A DNA stretch of 64,000 nt from assembly GCA_021234155.1 (NCBI GenBank), contig JAJEKV010000106.1:1129002-1193001 (forward strand). Direction: 5' to 3'. A program made the translations under genes and the position numbers. The notes beneath the pieces are model-generated. The model was not told the DNA's origin. It ran no database searches and was given only the letters and a program-made list of their open reading frames with translations. Shown piece after piece: positions 18,341-31,114 of the stretch (position 1 is its first letter; the number at the start of each line of letters is the position of its first letter). Source of the DNA: Isoetes taiwanensis (lineage: Eukaryota > Streptophyta > Lycopodiopsida > Isoetales > Isoetaceae).

Positions 18341-19912
18341 ATGATACCCACAAACTTTGTTCAATGGTACAACAGCGCCAACTACATCCATGATTTCCTA
18401 GCAGAAGAGGTCTTCTGAGCAGATGCCTCCTAAAGAGTAACCGAGGTGCGCAAAGGTAAGCTCATCGGCGTACTGGTATAAGCCTGCCTGACTGTGAGAC
18501 TTGTCTTTGACCATCTCTTCGATCTCCATGCAACCTTGACTAGAACACCATGTTACACAGACATTATATGCCAGTACGACCAATAAGTCTTACTATGGGA
18601 AGTCAGCCTTCCCCCAGGGGGAGGCAAGTGGGTGTCCTTGGAGTCATTAAGTCAAGTCTTGGGTGGGGGATCTAGAGTCAAGAGTCAATTGTGGGATAGG
18701 ACGAAGAACATGCCTGATTACATGAGTTGTAAGGCTCACAGGCATCGATATGTCTCAGCACACGCGGCTCTATCCCTGTTTATGCACTATAGGGCCATCA
18801 ACAAGGTGGGGGAACCCTTGATCCAAACATTAGACCTTGCATCCCTCAACACCAAGGTGAAGAGGACCAAATCCACGAGATTCAGTCCTCAGAGTACGTC
18901 TACCACGACACTTCAGCAGGGGCACTCCAGATCGAAGAAGACTATGAACAGGAAGGGGACGACGACAAAAATTGGGAGAGCAGGGAAGCATCAAGGATGG
19001 AAATGCAGATAGCAAGGCATGATGACGACATCAGGAGGACCAATGAACCACGTATCGACATCACGGCCTTATCCCCGATAGTGATCGAAGGGGAGAAGTA
19101 CATCCTTGCAAATGACATCCTCCATCTCCCATACTGCTTAGAAGAAGGGGTCAGGATCGACGAGCTATTGGGCTTGATTGCAGAAGGACAGCAGAGGGAC
19201 TTCATCGACTACTCATAGAGGTAGCAGAGCGGCACTCTTATGCCGGCGAGATGATGTCCGACGTCGTGGCATACGAATACATAAGGCAATTGTATCACCA
19301 ACAACCGCCAATCATCCCAAAGGAGGAGTTTCAAGAGATCCAAAGCAGGTTGTACAAATCAGGGAGAGGCCCAAGTTCTAGCCGAACCATCCGAGCACGA
19401 AGCATGCAGGAGGGGTTGAGCAGCATCAACTTAGACAATGCAACCACCATGTGGAGGGACCAAGACCTCCTAGCACTAGCGTCAATGGTGGAATGGCTCA
19501 AAGGAAGTGCACAGAATCGTAGACGGCGGGATTCCAAAAGGGGAAGGCCCTTCAATACTATTTTTCAGTCCTAAGTCAGGGCCAAATGAGAGCCCGCGAG
19601 GAGAGGAGGGCCATAACACTCTTGATTGCACTAACAGGGTTCAGCCAGCACGCCAAAATGAGGGAGACCACGGATCATGTCATCCTCTTCAAAAGATTCG
19701 TGGTCCTCTACAGCCTCGACTTCGCGAGAGGCCACCTAAGGGATGCACCGATGACGGTTGTAGCAGCTACAGCACCACCGCTCCCACCTGCTCAAATGGC
19801 TCGAGCGCTAGAAAGGGGATCATCCAGAAACATTCTGCAAAATGTCGGTAAGGGTCTTCGACTCAAAGACGTGAAAAACTTCTTCAAGTCTATGAAGGGC
19901 TCTCGACGATGA
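18341..19912 (+). pseudogene. Unrecognised multi-frame gene after the second H3 relic
   Basis: Protein-like sequence continues through several frames: MIPTNFVQWYNSANYIHDFL (18,341), YVSAHAALSLFMHYRAINKV, EYVYHDTSAGALQIEEDYEQ, IVIEGEKYILANDILHLPYC and RIDELLGLIAEGQQRDFIDY, then SYAGEMMSDVVAYEYIRQLY, MWRDQDLLALASMVEWLKGS and ITLLIALTGFSQHAKMRETT, ending with FKSMKGSRR at 19,912. The total is about 480 residues, acidic in the middle, with a Pro/Ala linker near the end. Four or more shifts are needed. I do not recognise it. It follows an H3 relic and palindromes, as the gene at 4,702 does, and both start with an (F/L)-x-WY motif near the N-terminus. A retrotransposon gag-like protein is the main alternative, since a gag fragment follows at 20.4 kb. 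Confidence 0.45.
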
Positions 19913-20160
19913 AACCTCTACTCATCCCTCTGTATTAATACATGTACAAAGATAATTTTAATTTCATGTACTACTATCCATTTCTATATAATATTTAAAG
20001 CTTCCAATTGTATGTTGTTATATCAATTATCATAACCCATTGTTAACTTATAAGTTGAGTTTCAACTTGATTTCTTTTATGCCTCACAGAATTAACCTAT
20101 AAATGACATTATGATGTATAATTTTGAATAACAACCATGGTGACTAATACTTGCAGCCAG
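19913..20160. other. AT-rich spacer
   Basis: Non-coding AT-rich DNA separating the unknown gene from a gag-like fragment. It may be a 3' untranslated region followed by intergenic sequence. Confidence 0.4.
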
Positions 20161-20161
20161 G

Positions 20162-20782
20162 ATGCAGCAACTGTTACAGTGGCCTACGCCATTGATGCAT
20201 GCTCAGGAGTATGAGCCTCCACCACCGAGAGGACCAGATGAAGCTCTTCAACCAGAGAGGGAAGAAATCCACGTATCCGAGAAGAACAAAAAGAGGAAAA
20301 GAAGAAGTAGGAGGAGTCCGTCTCCTCCTAGCTCCAGCCGGTCAGATACTACGGGAAGTGGATCCCGAAGCAGTTCAAAAAGTGAGTCAAATACTTCACA
20401 AGTTAGGGACAAGAACCGTAGAATAGAGGATTATTAGAAAAAGGTGGATAATGCAATGAATAATGTATGGAAAACCCGAAAGTTGGGTCAGTTCTCCGGG
20501 AAGGACAGGTCGGGAATGGAAGTGGAAGCTTGGTTAGACGAGATGGAAAAATTTGGGAATTCATATGGAATGAAAGATAAGGACATAGGAAAGGTGGCAA
20601 CAACAAACCTGATAGGGCCAACTCGAATTTGGTGGAAGGGTTATGCCAAGTCAAACAAGTTAAGAAGGAACAATTGCAGATTCAGAATCTTCAGTAAGGC
20701 TTTTTGCAAGCACTACGTCCCAAGGTCACACACCAGCAGGCAAATTCAGCAGTTCTATAGGTTGAACCAAGGGAACCTATAG
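20162..20782 (+). pseudogene. Retrotransposon gag fragment
   Basis: An N-terminal Ser/Arg-rich region (RSRRSPSPPSSSRSDTTGSG) runs to TAG at 20,437. It is followed in frame-shifted continuation by NNVWKTRKLGQFSGKDRSGM, EVEAWLDEMEKFGNSYGMKD and ATTNLIGPTRIWWKGYAKSN, and ends HTSRQIQQFYRLNQGNL. F-x-GK, W-L-x-x-ME, a W-W/AW-x pair and the F-x-x-LNQGN ending are typical of the retrotrans_gag domain of Ty3/Gypsy elements. No protease or polymerase follows; the sequence stops at a small palindrome at 20,787. Confidence 0.7.
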
Positions 20783-20786
20783 GTAG

Positions 20787-20811
20787 GGTTTGCCCCCTAG
20801 GGGCAATCCAA
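20787..20811. mobile_element. Fused terminal inverted repeats (GGGTTTGCCCC family)
   Basis: GGGTTTGCCCC is followed at once by CTAGGGGCAATCC, its near-exact inverse. These are the same ends as the 190 bp element at 31,424-31,612, so this looks like an element deleted down to its ends. Confidence 0.6.
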
Positions 20812-20863
20812 AAATAAAATGAAAAGCTTTCAAGTTTTAGGGCAAGGCCTCGCCCTAAAAACT

Positions 20864-20872
20864 AAACCCTAA
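20864..20872 (+). promoter_or_regulatory. Telo-box upstream of RPL7
   Basis: AAACCCTAA lies 41 bp before the RPL7 start, with a second ACCCTAAG-like word at 20,882. Telo-boxes near the start site are typical of plant ribosomal protein genes. A 9 bp-arm hairpin, TTTTAGGGC / GCCCTAAAA (20,835-20,860), sits just upstream. Confidence 0.7.
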
Positions 20873-20912
20873 GATCCCTGGAACCCTAAGCACTCTCTGC
20901 AGTCTGGAAAGC

Positions 20913-22090
<1,178 letters not shown>

Positions 22091-22650
22091 TTAGTGGGGC
22101 TGCTTTGAGGATAGCTTCTAGTATCAAATACGTATTATTGGTTTCTTTGTATCATCACGGCGAGGTGTTCACATAATGGGACACAAATGTTTTGCCAGAG
22201 GAGCTTTTGCAATTTCAGAACTGCACTTTTTATGTTAATTCAATTTTCAAAAAGCAATCACGGAATACATAACCGCATAATCTGCAGCACAACTTTGAGA
22301 AAATTCACAAGCTGCTTTAAAAATGAACTGTGTTTCTGAGAGTTTTTTAAAGAAAATTCTAATTTATGTAGATCATGATGTTATTTGGCATCATTTTTAT
22401 TCAATCTTTATGGGTTTTATTCGTTTCTTTCGGAGCCATTGATCTGCGGGATATTCCCGGTCTTGTGATAAATGGCTATTAGCATTTAGACCCAAAATTA
22501 CAAAACAAGATCCAATGATCGGGATTGAAAATATGGTTGAAAACATTATCAGATTATGTACATCAAGGGAAGATTAAGCGAGAAGACCCAATTGTATAAT
22601 TTTTAGGCTACCTTGATAGGCCAGAAAGTAGCCTAAAAAGCCTTTGCCAT
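22091..22650. other. RPL7 3' region and intergenic DNA
   Basis: AT-rich, presumably 3' untranslated region and terminator. AATTAATTAG follows the stop, but no strong AATAAA was noted. No other gene. Confidence 0.5.
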
Positions 22651-22744
22651 AACGTGAAGGTTTGCTTACGTGGAATTCTGCCACGTCATCCATATAAAAA
22701 AAAATTTGGACGTTACTGTTCCTCCTCTTTCCTCGCCTGCGGCT

Positions 22745-23085
22745 ATGGCGCTCCGGCCAGCGCTCCGGCCATAGCTCCAGCGCCTTGTTTTTTGAAGATT
22801 TTTGTCGCCAGTTCCTTGTTTGTTTTGGTTCCGGCCATAGTTCAGATTTTTGTCGCCAGCGCCTTGTTTCTTTTGGTTAGCGCCTTGTCTCCGGCCATAG
22901 TTCAGATTTTTGTCGCCAGCGCCTTGCTTCTTTTGGTTAGCGCCTTGTTTCTTTCGAAGATCGCATGTTCTTTGTTCCAGCGCCTTGTTTCTTTGGTTAG
23001 CGCCTTGTTTCTTCTGAAGATCGGGTGTTCTTTGTTCCAGCGCCTTGTTTCTTTCGAAGATCGGGTGTTATTGTTGAAGATCGAG
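22745..23085. repeat. GC-rich minisatellite (AGCGCCTTGTTTCTTT unit)
   Basis: AGCGCCTTGTTTCTTTTGGT and TTCAGATTTTTGTCGCC alternate about eight times in degenerate tandem form. The long plus-strand open frame across it is a product of the repeat and is not called as a gene. Confidence 0.85.
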
Positions 23086-23383
23086 GTTTGCGTGGTATTT
23101 GTCGGATTTCTGACTTCTTGCAGTGAATCTTGGTGAGATTCCTAATGGTGCATGTTAGTTTTCAAAGAATGGCGAGTGTTAGGGCCGTTTCTTGAAACTT
23201 TATTTGAAGAATGGCGTCCAAGATTGAGATATAGTTGTTATTTCGTTCTTGTTTGTTTTCTTTTTTAGTTTTTTTACACTTACTTTCTATTTTTCAGGGT
23301 TTGGGGAGTAAAGCAGCAGACGAGGTTGGATTAAATGCTGTTCTTATCTTGTTTGTTATGCTAATATGGTGTCAAGTTTTTCT

Positions 23384-23413
23384 GGTATGTCAGCCGAGTA
23401 TGGCTGACATACC
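23384..23413. repeat. Perfect 12 bp-arm hairpin
   Basis: GGTATGTCAGCC and GGCTGACATACC flank the six bases GAGTAT. It lies inside the 1.1 kb element. It could be a fused pair of ends of a smaller element or a structured RNA element. Confidence 0.9.
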
Positions 23414-23779
23414 TGAGCCGGATTACTGGAAGTGAAAGTAAATCTGGGTGAAACATGTGACTGAAACTTTTTGTTTGTAAACCTTTTTTTGATCTGAACT
23501 TGAATAGAAAAATTTTCACTGCAATTGTTGGTTATGAATTTTAATGTTTTACTGTGCATTCTGGGATTTTTACCTTACATTCCGAGGTTTTTTACTTGTA
23601 ATTCTGTCTTCTTACCCTACATTCTACTGTGGATAGTAAAAAAAAAACATGTACACTTAAAAAACATTTGATCACAATGACAACTAAGCTAACATTCAGG
23701 AAAGGAAATGGTGCCACGTGTAAGCTCCCTATTGGATATGGGAGCAGAATTCCACGTAAGCAACCTTTACGTTGGCTGA

Positions 23780-24990
23780 ATGAATTCTCTTCTGCCACTC
23801 TTGCTAGTGCTGGGCATAAAGCTCGCCCAGAATGAATCCTGTTCCTAACAACCGGACCCAGCTTCAGACAGGTCGGTTCACACACTACCCACAAAACGGG
23901 CATTACTGCATTAAACCGGCATCTGCCATAGCTTCATTAAACCGGCAGAGCCTTTTGCCATAGCGGCTGCCCTGTTCAAAGCCGCTAGAACTTCATCAAA
24001 CCAGGCCACCAGACCCTTGCACTGATCTATGGCTATGCCCGTAATCCAGAGCCTACTGTCCTACCGACAAGAATCTAAGCTCTGAGTCTCTCGGATCTTT
24101 CATGTTTGTAAGGAACAAATGAACATGCGAGAAACAAAAAAAATTTGAAACCTACAGTGGGATTTGAACCCACAAATACCCAAATTTTCCTCCTCTAACA
24201 CAACCCGGACCTGCCTCCTAAATCCTGCAAGAACATCATTCCGGTTACATTCAATCCCCAGCCTTTTCAAGAATGAGCACGCTCCAATTCTGCAACACAG
24301 GCGTCTCCCGACAGTATCGACATGCACTGAAACATGTCTGTCGAAAAGACAAGAAAGAAGGATGACTTTCAATTGCAATTAAGCTGCTCAAACATGACAA
24401 AATATCGGATTTTGCATACAATACCTGCCAAGAATTATAGTCTCGACCATGCCAGAAAAACCCTCCGGCAATGCAATACGAAACTCAATATGCAAGTTTA
24501 TGATATTAACCCTTAACGCCCTGGTTCTCAGGTTTACAGGTTCAGATTTAATCTGGACCGTTGGTTTGACAGCTGTTACCAGCTAATAACATGCCTGCGG
24601 TTGAAAAATTACGGAGATCTTCTATAACAGCCTAGGATAATCGGCGGACAATGCCATAACACCCTAGGAATTTCCACTGGCTTCTCTATACCCTGTTTCT
24701 GCAGATTACAAGCCTGTTTCAGAGACTCTGCACCCTGTTTTCAAAGATTTCTAGACCCTGTTACAGAGATGTCGATTTTGGTTCACTGGAACTTTGCCGG
24801 AATAGGTTTCATTTCGCTTTATTGAGTGCTTCTCTGAGAATGGAGTTTGCAGAAGTTTGCATGCCAACGGGCTTAAAAACGAGAGCTTAAAAATAGGCTA
24901 AAAGCTTGAGGGCAAAAGCTAGAGCTCAAAAGCTTGAGTTCAAAATTAGAGCTCAAAAATAGAGCCAAGAAAACTCTGCTCTAGCTTCGC
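23780..24990. other. Non-coding DNA with degenerate repeats
   Basis: No convincing gene. The words AAACCGGCA-x-AG and CCCTGTTTC/CTGTTTTCA repeat loosely (23,910-24,770), and AGCTTGAG/AGAGCTCAAAA repeats at 24,890-24,965. A B-box-like word (GGGTTCAAATCCC) is present on the minus strand at about 24,158. Confidence 0.5.
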
Positions 24991-25195
24991 CTAAACTGCC
25001 ATAGCCACCTCCTGCCACGAAAAACAATACCCTGCTTCCATTTCGGCGCCCTGCTTCCATTCCAGCGAACCCTGCCAAGAAAAACTCTGCTTTGCTCCCA
25101 TTCCGGCGCCCTGCTTCTATTCCGGTGCCCTGCTATGCAAACTCTGCTGTGCTGCGCCCCGCTTCTATTCCGGCGTCTCTCTGTGCAAACCCTCG
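24985..25195. repeat. Minisatellite (CCCTGCTTCCATTCCGGCG unit)
   Basis: About seven degenerate copies of CCTGCTTCCATTCCGGCGCC with intervening AAAACTCTGC words. Confidence 0.7.
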
Positions 25196-25382
25196 AACCA
25201 GGGCGTTAAGGGCGATAACGCCCTGGCCCTCGGGCGTTATTGAAAAATTTTTTTTCGGGCCATCAAAATGGCTCGGTTCGGGCCATCAAAATGGCTCGGG
25301 CGTGCGCTGCGCGCACACCCTCGCCATTTTGATGGCCCTCAAATTTTTTTTTCAATAACGCCCTCTGGTCAGGGCGTTATCT
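25195..25382. mobile_element. Fold-back element with GGGCGTTATTGAAAAA arms
   Basis: GGGCGTTATTGAAAAATTTT and GGGCCATCAAAATGGC on the left are mirrored by GCCATTTTGATGGCCC and CAATAACGCCC on the right. The centre, GTGCGCTGCGCGCAC, is itself palindromic, and outer copies of CAGGGCGTTA extend the symmetry. It is a MITE-like fold-back of about 190 bp with no coding capacity. Confidence 0.85.
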
Positions 25383-25485
25383 ACACCATAACAAGCATCA
25401 TAGCATCACGTTGAAGCAAATAAAAAAAGAACTCAGATTTAGTCTTGATATTATTAGTTTAGGGAAAATGATTTGGATCACACCA

Positions 25486-28140
25486 ATGATCCAAACATCT
25501 TCAAAAGTCATATTCGAAAGTCATATTCAAGACTTCTTCAGATAAAATAGGGTCTCACATTCAATAAACGTTTATAGCTGCTATGATACCACAAATCTAA
25601 ACTTTTAACAAAGATAAGAAATCTCTAATTATAAGTAAAAGGGAAACTCTCAACAAAGATAAGAAATCTGTAATTATATAAGTAAAAGGCGGATAAGAAA
25701 TCTCTAATTATAAGTAAAAGGCCAAACACAGATTACACCAATAATATGGAATCTTAACTAGCTCACCAACACTAGTTTAATATGAAATTTTAACCAGTTC
25801 ACCAAAACCATTAACTAGCTCACCAAAACTAGTTTAATATAGAATCTTAACCATCTTACCAAAACTAGTTTAAGATCCAGGAGAAGAGACATAATAGCTG
25901 ACCACCGAATAGCTCACCATCCAACCAGGTTTACTGGAGCTAAGCACCTGGCAGTTCAAGGTAGGATAATATGACAATATCAGGAAGACGAATACACAAG
26001 CAAAGAAGGCCTTAGCTACCTAGGCCCCCATGCTAGTCCACCAAGAGTAACGTCTAACACCATACACATGAGCTCCTATAATTATATCAACTCTTCCCTT
26101 CCTGAGAAGCAACTGACCTCAGTTGTATTCATGAACCACAAATTGAGTACCAACTCAACTTGTTTCACTTGAGCAACAACCTAACCCATTTCACTTGAGC
26201 ACCAACTCAAACATAGTTCAAGTTCTTAAGGCTAGGTTAAATTATATAGCACCAATTAGTCATTACAATCACAATTACTGTGGCTAAGGATTAAAGCTAA
26301 GTGATGGTCTATGACGATGGAATAATTTGACAAGGTTCAAAATTTTATTAACTAAATAAAAAGTAAATTTTCAAATTCAAAAGATGTATAAGGTTTAAGA
26401 GAGTCTCAAGGTTTTTATTGAAGCTCCAACATAAACCAATAGCACGAACTACTATAACCAATACAAGTCACCCAATAACTTGTAATCATTAATCTCTGGT
26501 TCACTAAAATCAGAGGAGGATTTATTGTGTTGAAGCACCAACCTCAACCGAACTGGCAATAACAATTTACAAATCCTCTAGTGACGCCAACCAGTTTAGT
26601 AAAATAAGCATTTGACAGATTCTATCATCGTCTATATATAACTACACTTACTTACAAACAAGCTTTAGGAACAAACAATATAATGAAAATAGTAGGTCTC
26701 ATCTCATTCTTCATGCCTTTGATTAGTTTGAATAGTAGTAGATTTATCCATAGTTTGAATAGGAATAGAGTCTTTTACCGTAGATAAATGAAAAGTATAA
26801 ATAAAGGTTCATCGTGGCAAAGGAGTTGGATTATCAATTTTAGTTTTGCTCGATTTGAAAGAGGTCCATTTTGGCAAAACAAAATGGATTGTCAAGCTAT
26901 GATAGGGTCAGTCTGGACTGCTTTCAAATTATCTGTACCTAATAAATTCATATCTATATTTGCTGCCGCAGGAAAAAAAAAAAAATTGCCATACAAATAT
27001 TCAAGCGCAACTTTAGAATGCTCTCTTCAACTAGATTAGATCACTAAAAATGGATCAAAGATTATAAATTTAAATTCATAGAGAAAAATCATATGGGTTT
27101 TCTAGAATAAGGTTTTCCATTCTAGTTTGCAATCTCCAACTTCAACTAGATGACTTGCAAACATACAAAATGGCTGGGCTCTAATACCAATTGATACAGA
27201 TCACAACAAGGATTCAAATCCTTTAAGCTTTCAAACTCATATTCATGACATCTTCAGATAAAATAAGGTCTCACATTACCATCTCAGATGTCATGATACC
27301 ACAAATCTAAACTTTTAATAAAGACAAGAAATCTCTAATTATAAGTAAGCGGCCAACTGGGCACATATTACACCAATAATATGGAATCTTAACCAATTCA
27401 CCGAGTCTACTCGAGCTAGACATCTAGCAGTTCAAGGCAAGGCAATGGGGCAATATAGTAAAGATGAATACAGAAGCAAAGAACCTCTTAGTTCCTAAGT
27501 GAACAAATCAGAACTTCTATATTGGCAAAGGGATATCATTGGCCTCAAAAGAACTCTGGCTGAGCTTAGATGGTTTGGATGTAGGCTGATTCTTCTTGAG
27601 GCTAATCCTAGAAGGTAATCATGGCACCTGCGTCCCCAATTCAATGCAGGGCGTCTCCTTTTATAATCTCTGGCTTCTTAGGCTGCGGTTATCAGAACAT
27701 GTTGGTTTTTCCTTGGCACCTAGCGTCAATAGCAATTGGGGGTCTATTTGATGCAGATTCTTTTTTGTTAATAACCAGCAATTACCCTTTTGCTATTTGT
27801 GACCTGCTCCTTGCTCGTCAACAACTTATTGCCATTTTATTTTATGCCTTTTGGTGGTAGTTAAAATATTTTGACTATTTTAAACCTCAACTATTTACAA
27901 AGGTTTTAGTGTGCCATGATGCCTTGTCTTGCGAATGAATTGCTATTACCTAGGCCCCCATCCAAAAGTAACATCTTGGGAATGAATTGCTATTACCTAG
28001 GCCCCCATCCAAAAGTAACATCTAACACCACACCCCCGAGCTTCCATAATCATATCAACTCTTTACTTCTTGAGAATAAACTAATCTCAGTTGTGCTCAT
28101 GAACCAGAAATTGATACTAACTCAATTTGTTTTAAGAAGC
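25486..28140 (-). mobile_element. Decayed non-autonomous LTR element
   Basis: Sequence at about 25,486-26,200 recurs in the same orientation at 27,197-27,495 and 27,945-28,140. Shared words include CCACAAATCTAAACTTTTAA, AAGAAATCTCTAATTATAAG and TACACCAATAATATGGAATC. At 27,178-27,200 the minus strand reads TTGGTATTAGAGCCCAGCC, close to a Met-tRNA primer site next to an LTR. The two LTR-like copies therefore flank about 1 kb of internal DNA without gag or pol. The right copy is split by about 450 bp of unrelated sequence (27,496-27,944). Confidence 0.55.
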
Positions 28141-29100
28141 ACCACACGGCATGCTTATGGTTTTGAATGCAGCTACTTTCCATGGCCGAGTGTCCCCGCT
28201 CCAGCATAGGTGCAACATAATCCAACTGAAAAAGTCACCCCAAAATGATGGATTTGTTCAGGCAGCTATTAATTTCAATTAGTACTTCCTGGCCAGGTTG
28301 GTCTGCGATACTCACCTACAAAACCTCAACTTGAAGGCCTATTACTAAGAAGCTGCTTATCAACCTCCTTTGCCTCATGGAAACATCAATTGAGGAGATC
28401 ATTTATAGCTTAAAAAAGAGCATAAAAATATAGTTGTCATAAATAATGATGACAGGTCACGGCTACACGGCATCTGCATCTGACACTTCTATTTCTGCAC
28501 GTATTTCATTCTTCTTTGTCGCTCCTTTCTCTCTCTAATTGCTTCCTTTCCTATATCTTTCATCTGCATACCCATTGCTTATAAAATAAAAGGAAAGCAC
28601 TGGAACGCGAAATAATTGTAAAGGTTGTTTTAGGAAAAGAATGAAATTTAGTACCTGATATTTGAACTTCACATTCTCTTGGATATCAATCCAAATCAAT
28701 TCTGAAGTTATGCACATGTACAGTGTCTGTTTTCTAGAGTGTCCTTCAACAATAGATAACCCATTATCCTTCTAAATATCTGTGTTAGATGAATCGATCT
28801 GATACAACACACAGAGAAATTAATGGAAATGGATGCTTAAACAAAGAATAAAGTTTATATAAAGTTGCATATTACAACACACCATAGCTGCCAAAAGCTA
28901 TAGCCTTGACAAATGCTTGCAACTGTGAAACCTCTTGATGGATTTACTAGACGTTAAGATTCAGTAGGGTGATGTGCTATTTCATTTGATCATTAGTTGG
29001 CAAAGACCAAATAACGCATAACTTTGTATATACAAATCCAAAAGAAAAAATTGAGCATTGGAAACATATGTTCTTAAACACATAACTTTGTATATACAAC
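28141..29100. other. AT-rich intergenic DNA
   Basis: No gene recognised. A near-duplicate of CATAACTTTGTATATACAA is present at about 29,020 and 29,082, each followed by TTGAGCATTGGAAACATATG. The second copy sits at the 3' end of the CLU pseudogene. Confidence 0.5.
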
Positions 29101-29129
29101 CCAAAAAGAAAATTGAGCATTGGAAACAT

Positions 29130-31091
29130 ATGTTCTCAACCTTACTCGATGATAAATTTGATCTTCCTCCATGACCTTTATCTTTCTTCTTTCTCTTTGA
29201 TGAACCATTTCCATTGTTTTTCAGCTGTTTCCCAGGAGAGACCACGTCACCCTCTGCTGGTTTCGCATTTGGTAGCAGCTGAAATGAAGAAGCATCTTCT
29301 AAACCTAGAAAACAGTTGAGGAAGTGAGCAATTGCACCCCGCACATCCTGCTCTAGAGTTTCACGGAGTACACCCGGAACAAACAGTGAATTCCTGATTA
29401 ACATACTATTAACCAGCATTACATATTGAATGTCAAAATAGAATTGTCTTACTAAGCTCAAAGTCTTAGGCAATTTGACTTGAGTGCAATTCGAAAATTA
29501 CCTTTAAAACATGCTTTGCTGATCGAACAACCATTTCAACAACACAGAGAGTCCATATATGAGGCAAGCACAGCAACCTGGTAGGAATATTTAATAGTGC
29601 AGTTACAGTTAGCATATGACATGACTCTCAATGAAGGAACCAACACTATGCTTTCCAAGATATCTGACATTGATTCCATATGCATGAAGAGCCTCCGTTA
29701 GTGTTTGACCGTCCATTGGTGACACCTCCAAACTGCTTAGGTCTTGAACAAACTTTGGCAGAACAGTATCCACCAAATAGTTACCTGCCTTTCTTACTTC
29801 ATCTGCGGATACCTTCTGCAGGAATATAAGATAAACACAGAATAAAGTTATACTCTTAACAGGCATATGAAACAGAGCTTTAAGTCCGGAATTATAGATA
29901 AACCATAACCGAAAATTTGAAACTTGATAAGCACACATGAATGAATGTGCATAGAACAAAAAAAATTCCTCAGGATCACCAGTTACATTAAAATCAGTAA
30001 AAACATTAGGGTTAAGAAGAATTGGTGACAGATTCTTCTTTGGTGACACTGTGCCATTTTCAGTATCCACGTCCTCCCCCTTGGTAAGCTTTGATCTCTC
30101 TGATGATTCTATCTGAATCAAGAAGAGTAGCAATCAGATATAATAGATCCCAACTCCCGAAATCATCCATATTTTTACCTGACAAAATGCTGCAACGAGC
30201 TATGGATGCAGAACGCACAAACGTGATCCAAGTCCCATGTAATTGACATTCTGTGGAGTAGTTCTCATCAAATCAAGAATATAGTACCTAATAGCCACAG
30301 AAAGAACATCATAAACACCCAGGACCTAAATATCTTGCCTATTATAAAATGAGAACCTGTTGTCACTGCCAACAATGCCCTTGCACTCAACTGGGGCACA
30401 TATTTTAATTCGTGCTCCAGATCCATCAAGAACTTCATGCTCTTTAATATGAATACCTTTTTCCTGCCCAAATACATGTGCCTTTGAATGTGCGATACTT
30501 GATATATAAGAAAAAACTGGAAAAAAAATCTATCATACATTGAAAAGGAAACAAAAATCTAACATGCGCAGACTATTTTACAAATTTTAAAGGTATTCCA
30601 TGCACTAAGCAAAATGGCATAACAGGAGAGCCATTCCCCAGTACAAACAAGCATTCTAGGCCTTGTTATCGAAACCGTATGATCAAAGCCCTCCGTCTGA
30701 TCTGCTGAAAGGGCTTTTCGTGAGAGATCATCTGCAAAACAATGTACCTTCACGTGAAACTTTTCGTTCCAGGATATCTTTTTCCCATTGTCTATAGATC
30801 CATATAACAGTGTTTCCGTTTTATCGCCTTGAAGTATTCCTGGAATAATGCTCTGCAACAAGATCAAATAAAAACAGTTGCTGCTCATTAATTGTTATAG
30901 GATTGTTGAAAAGAACTTACCTGGGCAACAACTCTATGGCCTCTAAAATCAACGATGGCCATGGCAAGTGTGTAAAACCCTGCAACGTCAGCACTATTGT
31001 ATGCTTTTGTGCCTTTCAAGTCGTTGTTAGCTGAGGCATATGTGGCCTGTTCACCATCAATTGGCTGTACTGAATTATCCTCCAGCTTCAT
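29130..31091 (-). pseudogene. FMT: CLU / FRIENDLY (clustered mitochondria protein) pseudogene, middle part
   Basis: Minus-strand exons match the centre of plant CLU proteins, which control mitochondrial distribution. In order: about 31,091-30,921 (VAGFYTLAMAIVDFRGHRVV), 30,852-30,748 (SIIPGILQGDKTETLLYGSI), 30,463-30,359 (IKEHEVLDGSG, APVECKGIVGSDNR), 30,287-30,179 (RYYILDLMRTTPQNVNYMGL), 30,118-29,969 (LNPNVFTDFNV), 29,816-29,651 (LEVSPMDGQTLTEALHAYGI), about 29,583-29,509 (VVRSAKHVLK, frameshifted), and about 29,400-29,130 (GAIAHFLNCFLGLEDASSFQ). Disabling changes are a TAG at 30,200-30,202 where the family has RPEL, a lost GT donor after 29,969 (GA instead), a lost donor after 29,651 and a frameshift near 29,580. 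Most intron boundaries remain, so this is a duplicated, not retroposed, copy. The N- and C-terminal parts (including the TPR region) are absent. Confidence 0.9.
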
Positions 31092-31114
31092 GGTGTCGAA
31101 CTGAGTCTGGTGTT

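Larger units (their letters stand above)
22655..23775. mobile_element. 1.1 kb element bounded by inverted repeats
   Basis: AAGGTTTGCTTACGTGGAAT at about 22,658 is matched in inverse orientation by ATTCCACGTAAGCAACCTTT at about 23,748. The enclosed sequence holds a minisatellite and no transposase, so this is a non-autonomous DNA-transposon-like unit. Target duplication not resolved. Confidence 0.6.

Noticed and set aside
22654-23136. A 160-residue hydrophobic protein on the plus strand
   Set aside because: The frame is produced by the AGCGCCTTGTTTCTTT minisatellite; its hydrophobic repeats are repeat-unit translation.
24150-24210. A tRNA gene or SINE on the minus strand
   Set aside because: GGGTTCAAATCCC is a good B box, but no A box or cloverleaf arms are found at the right distance.
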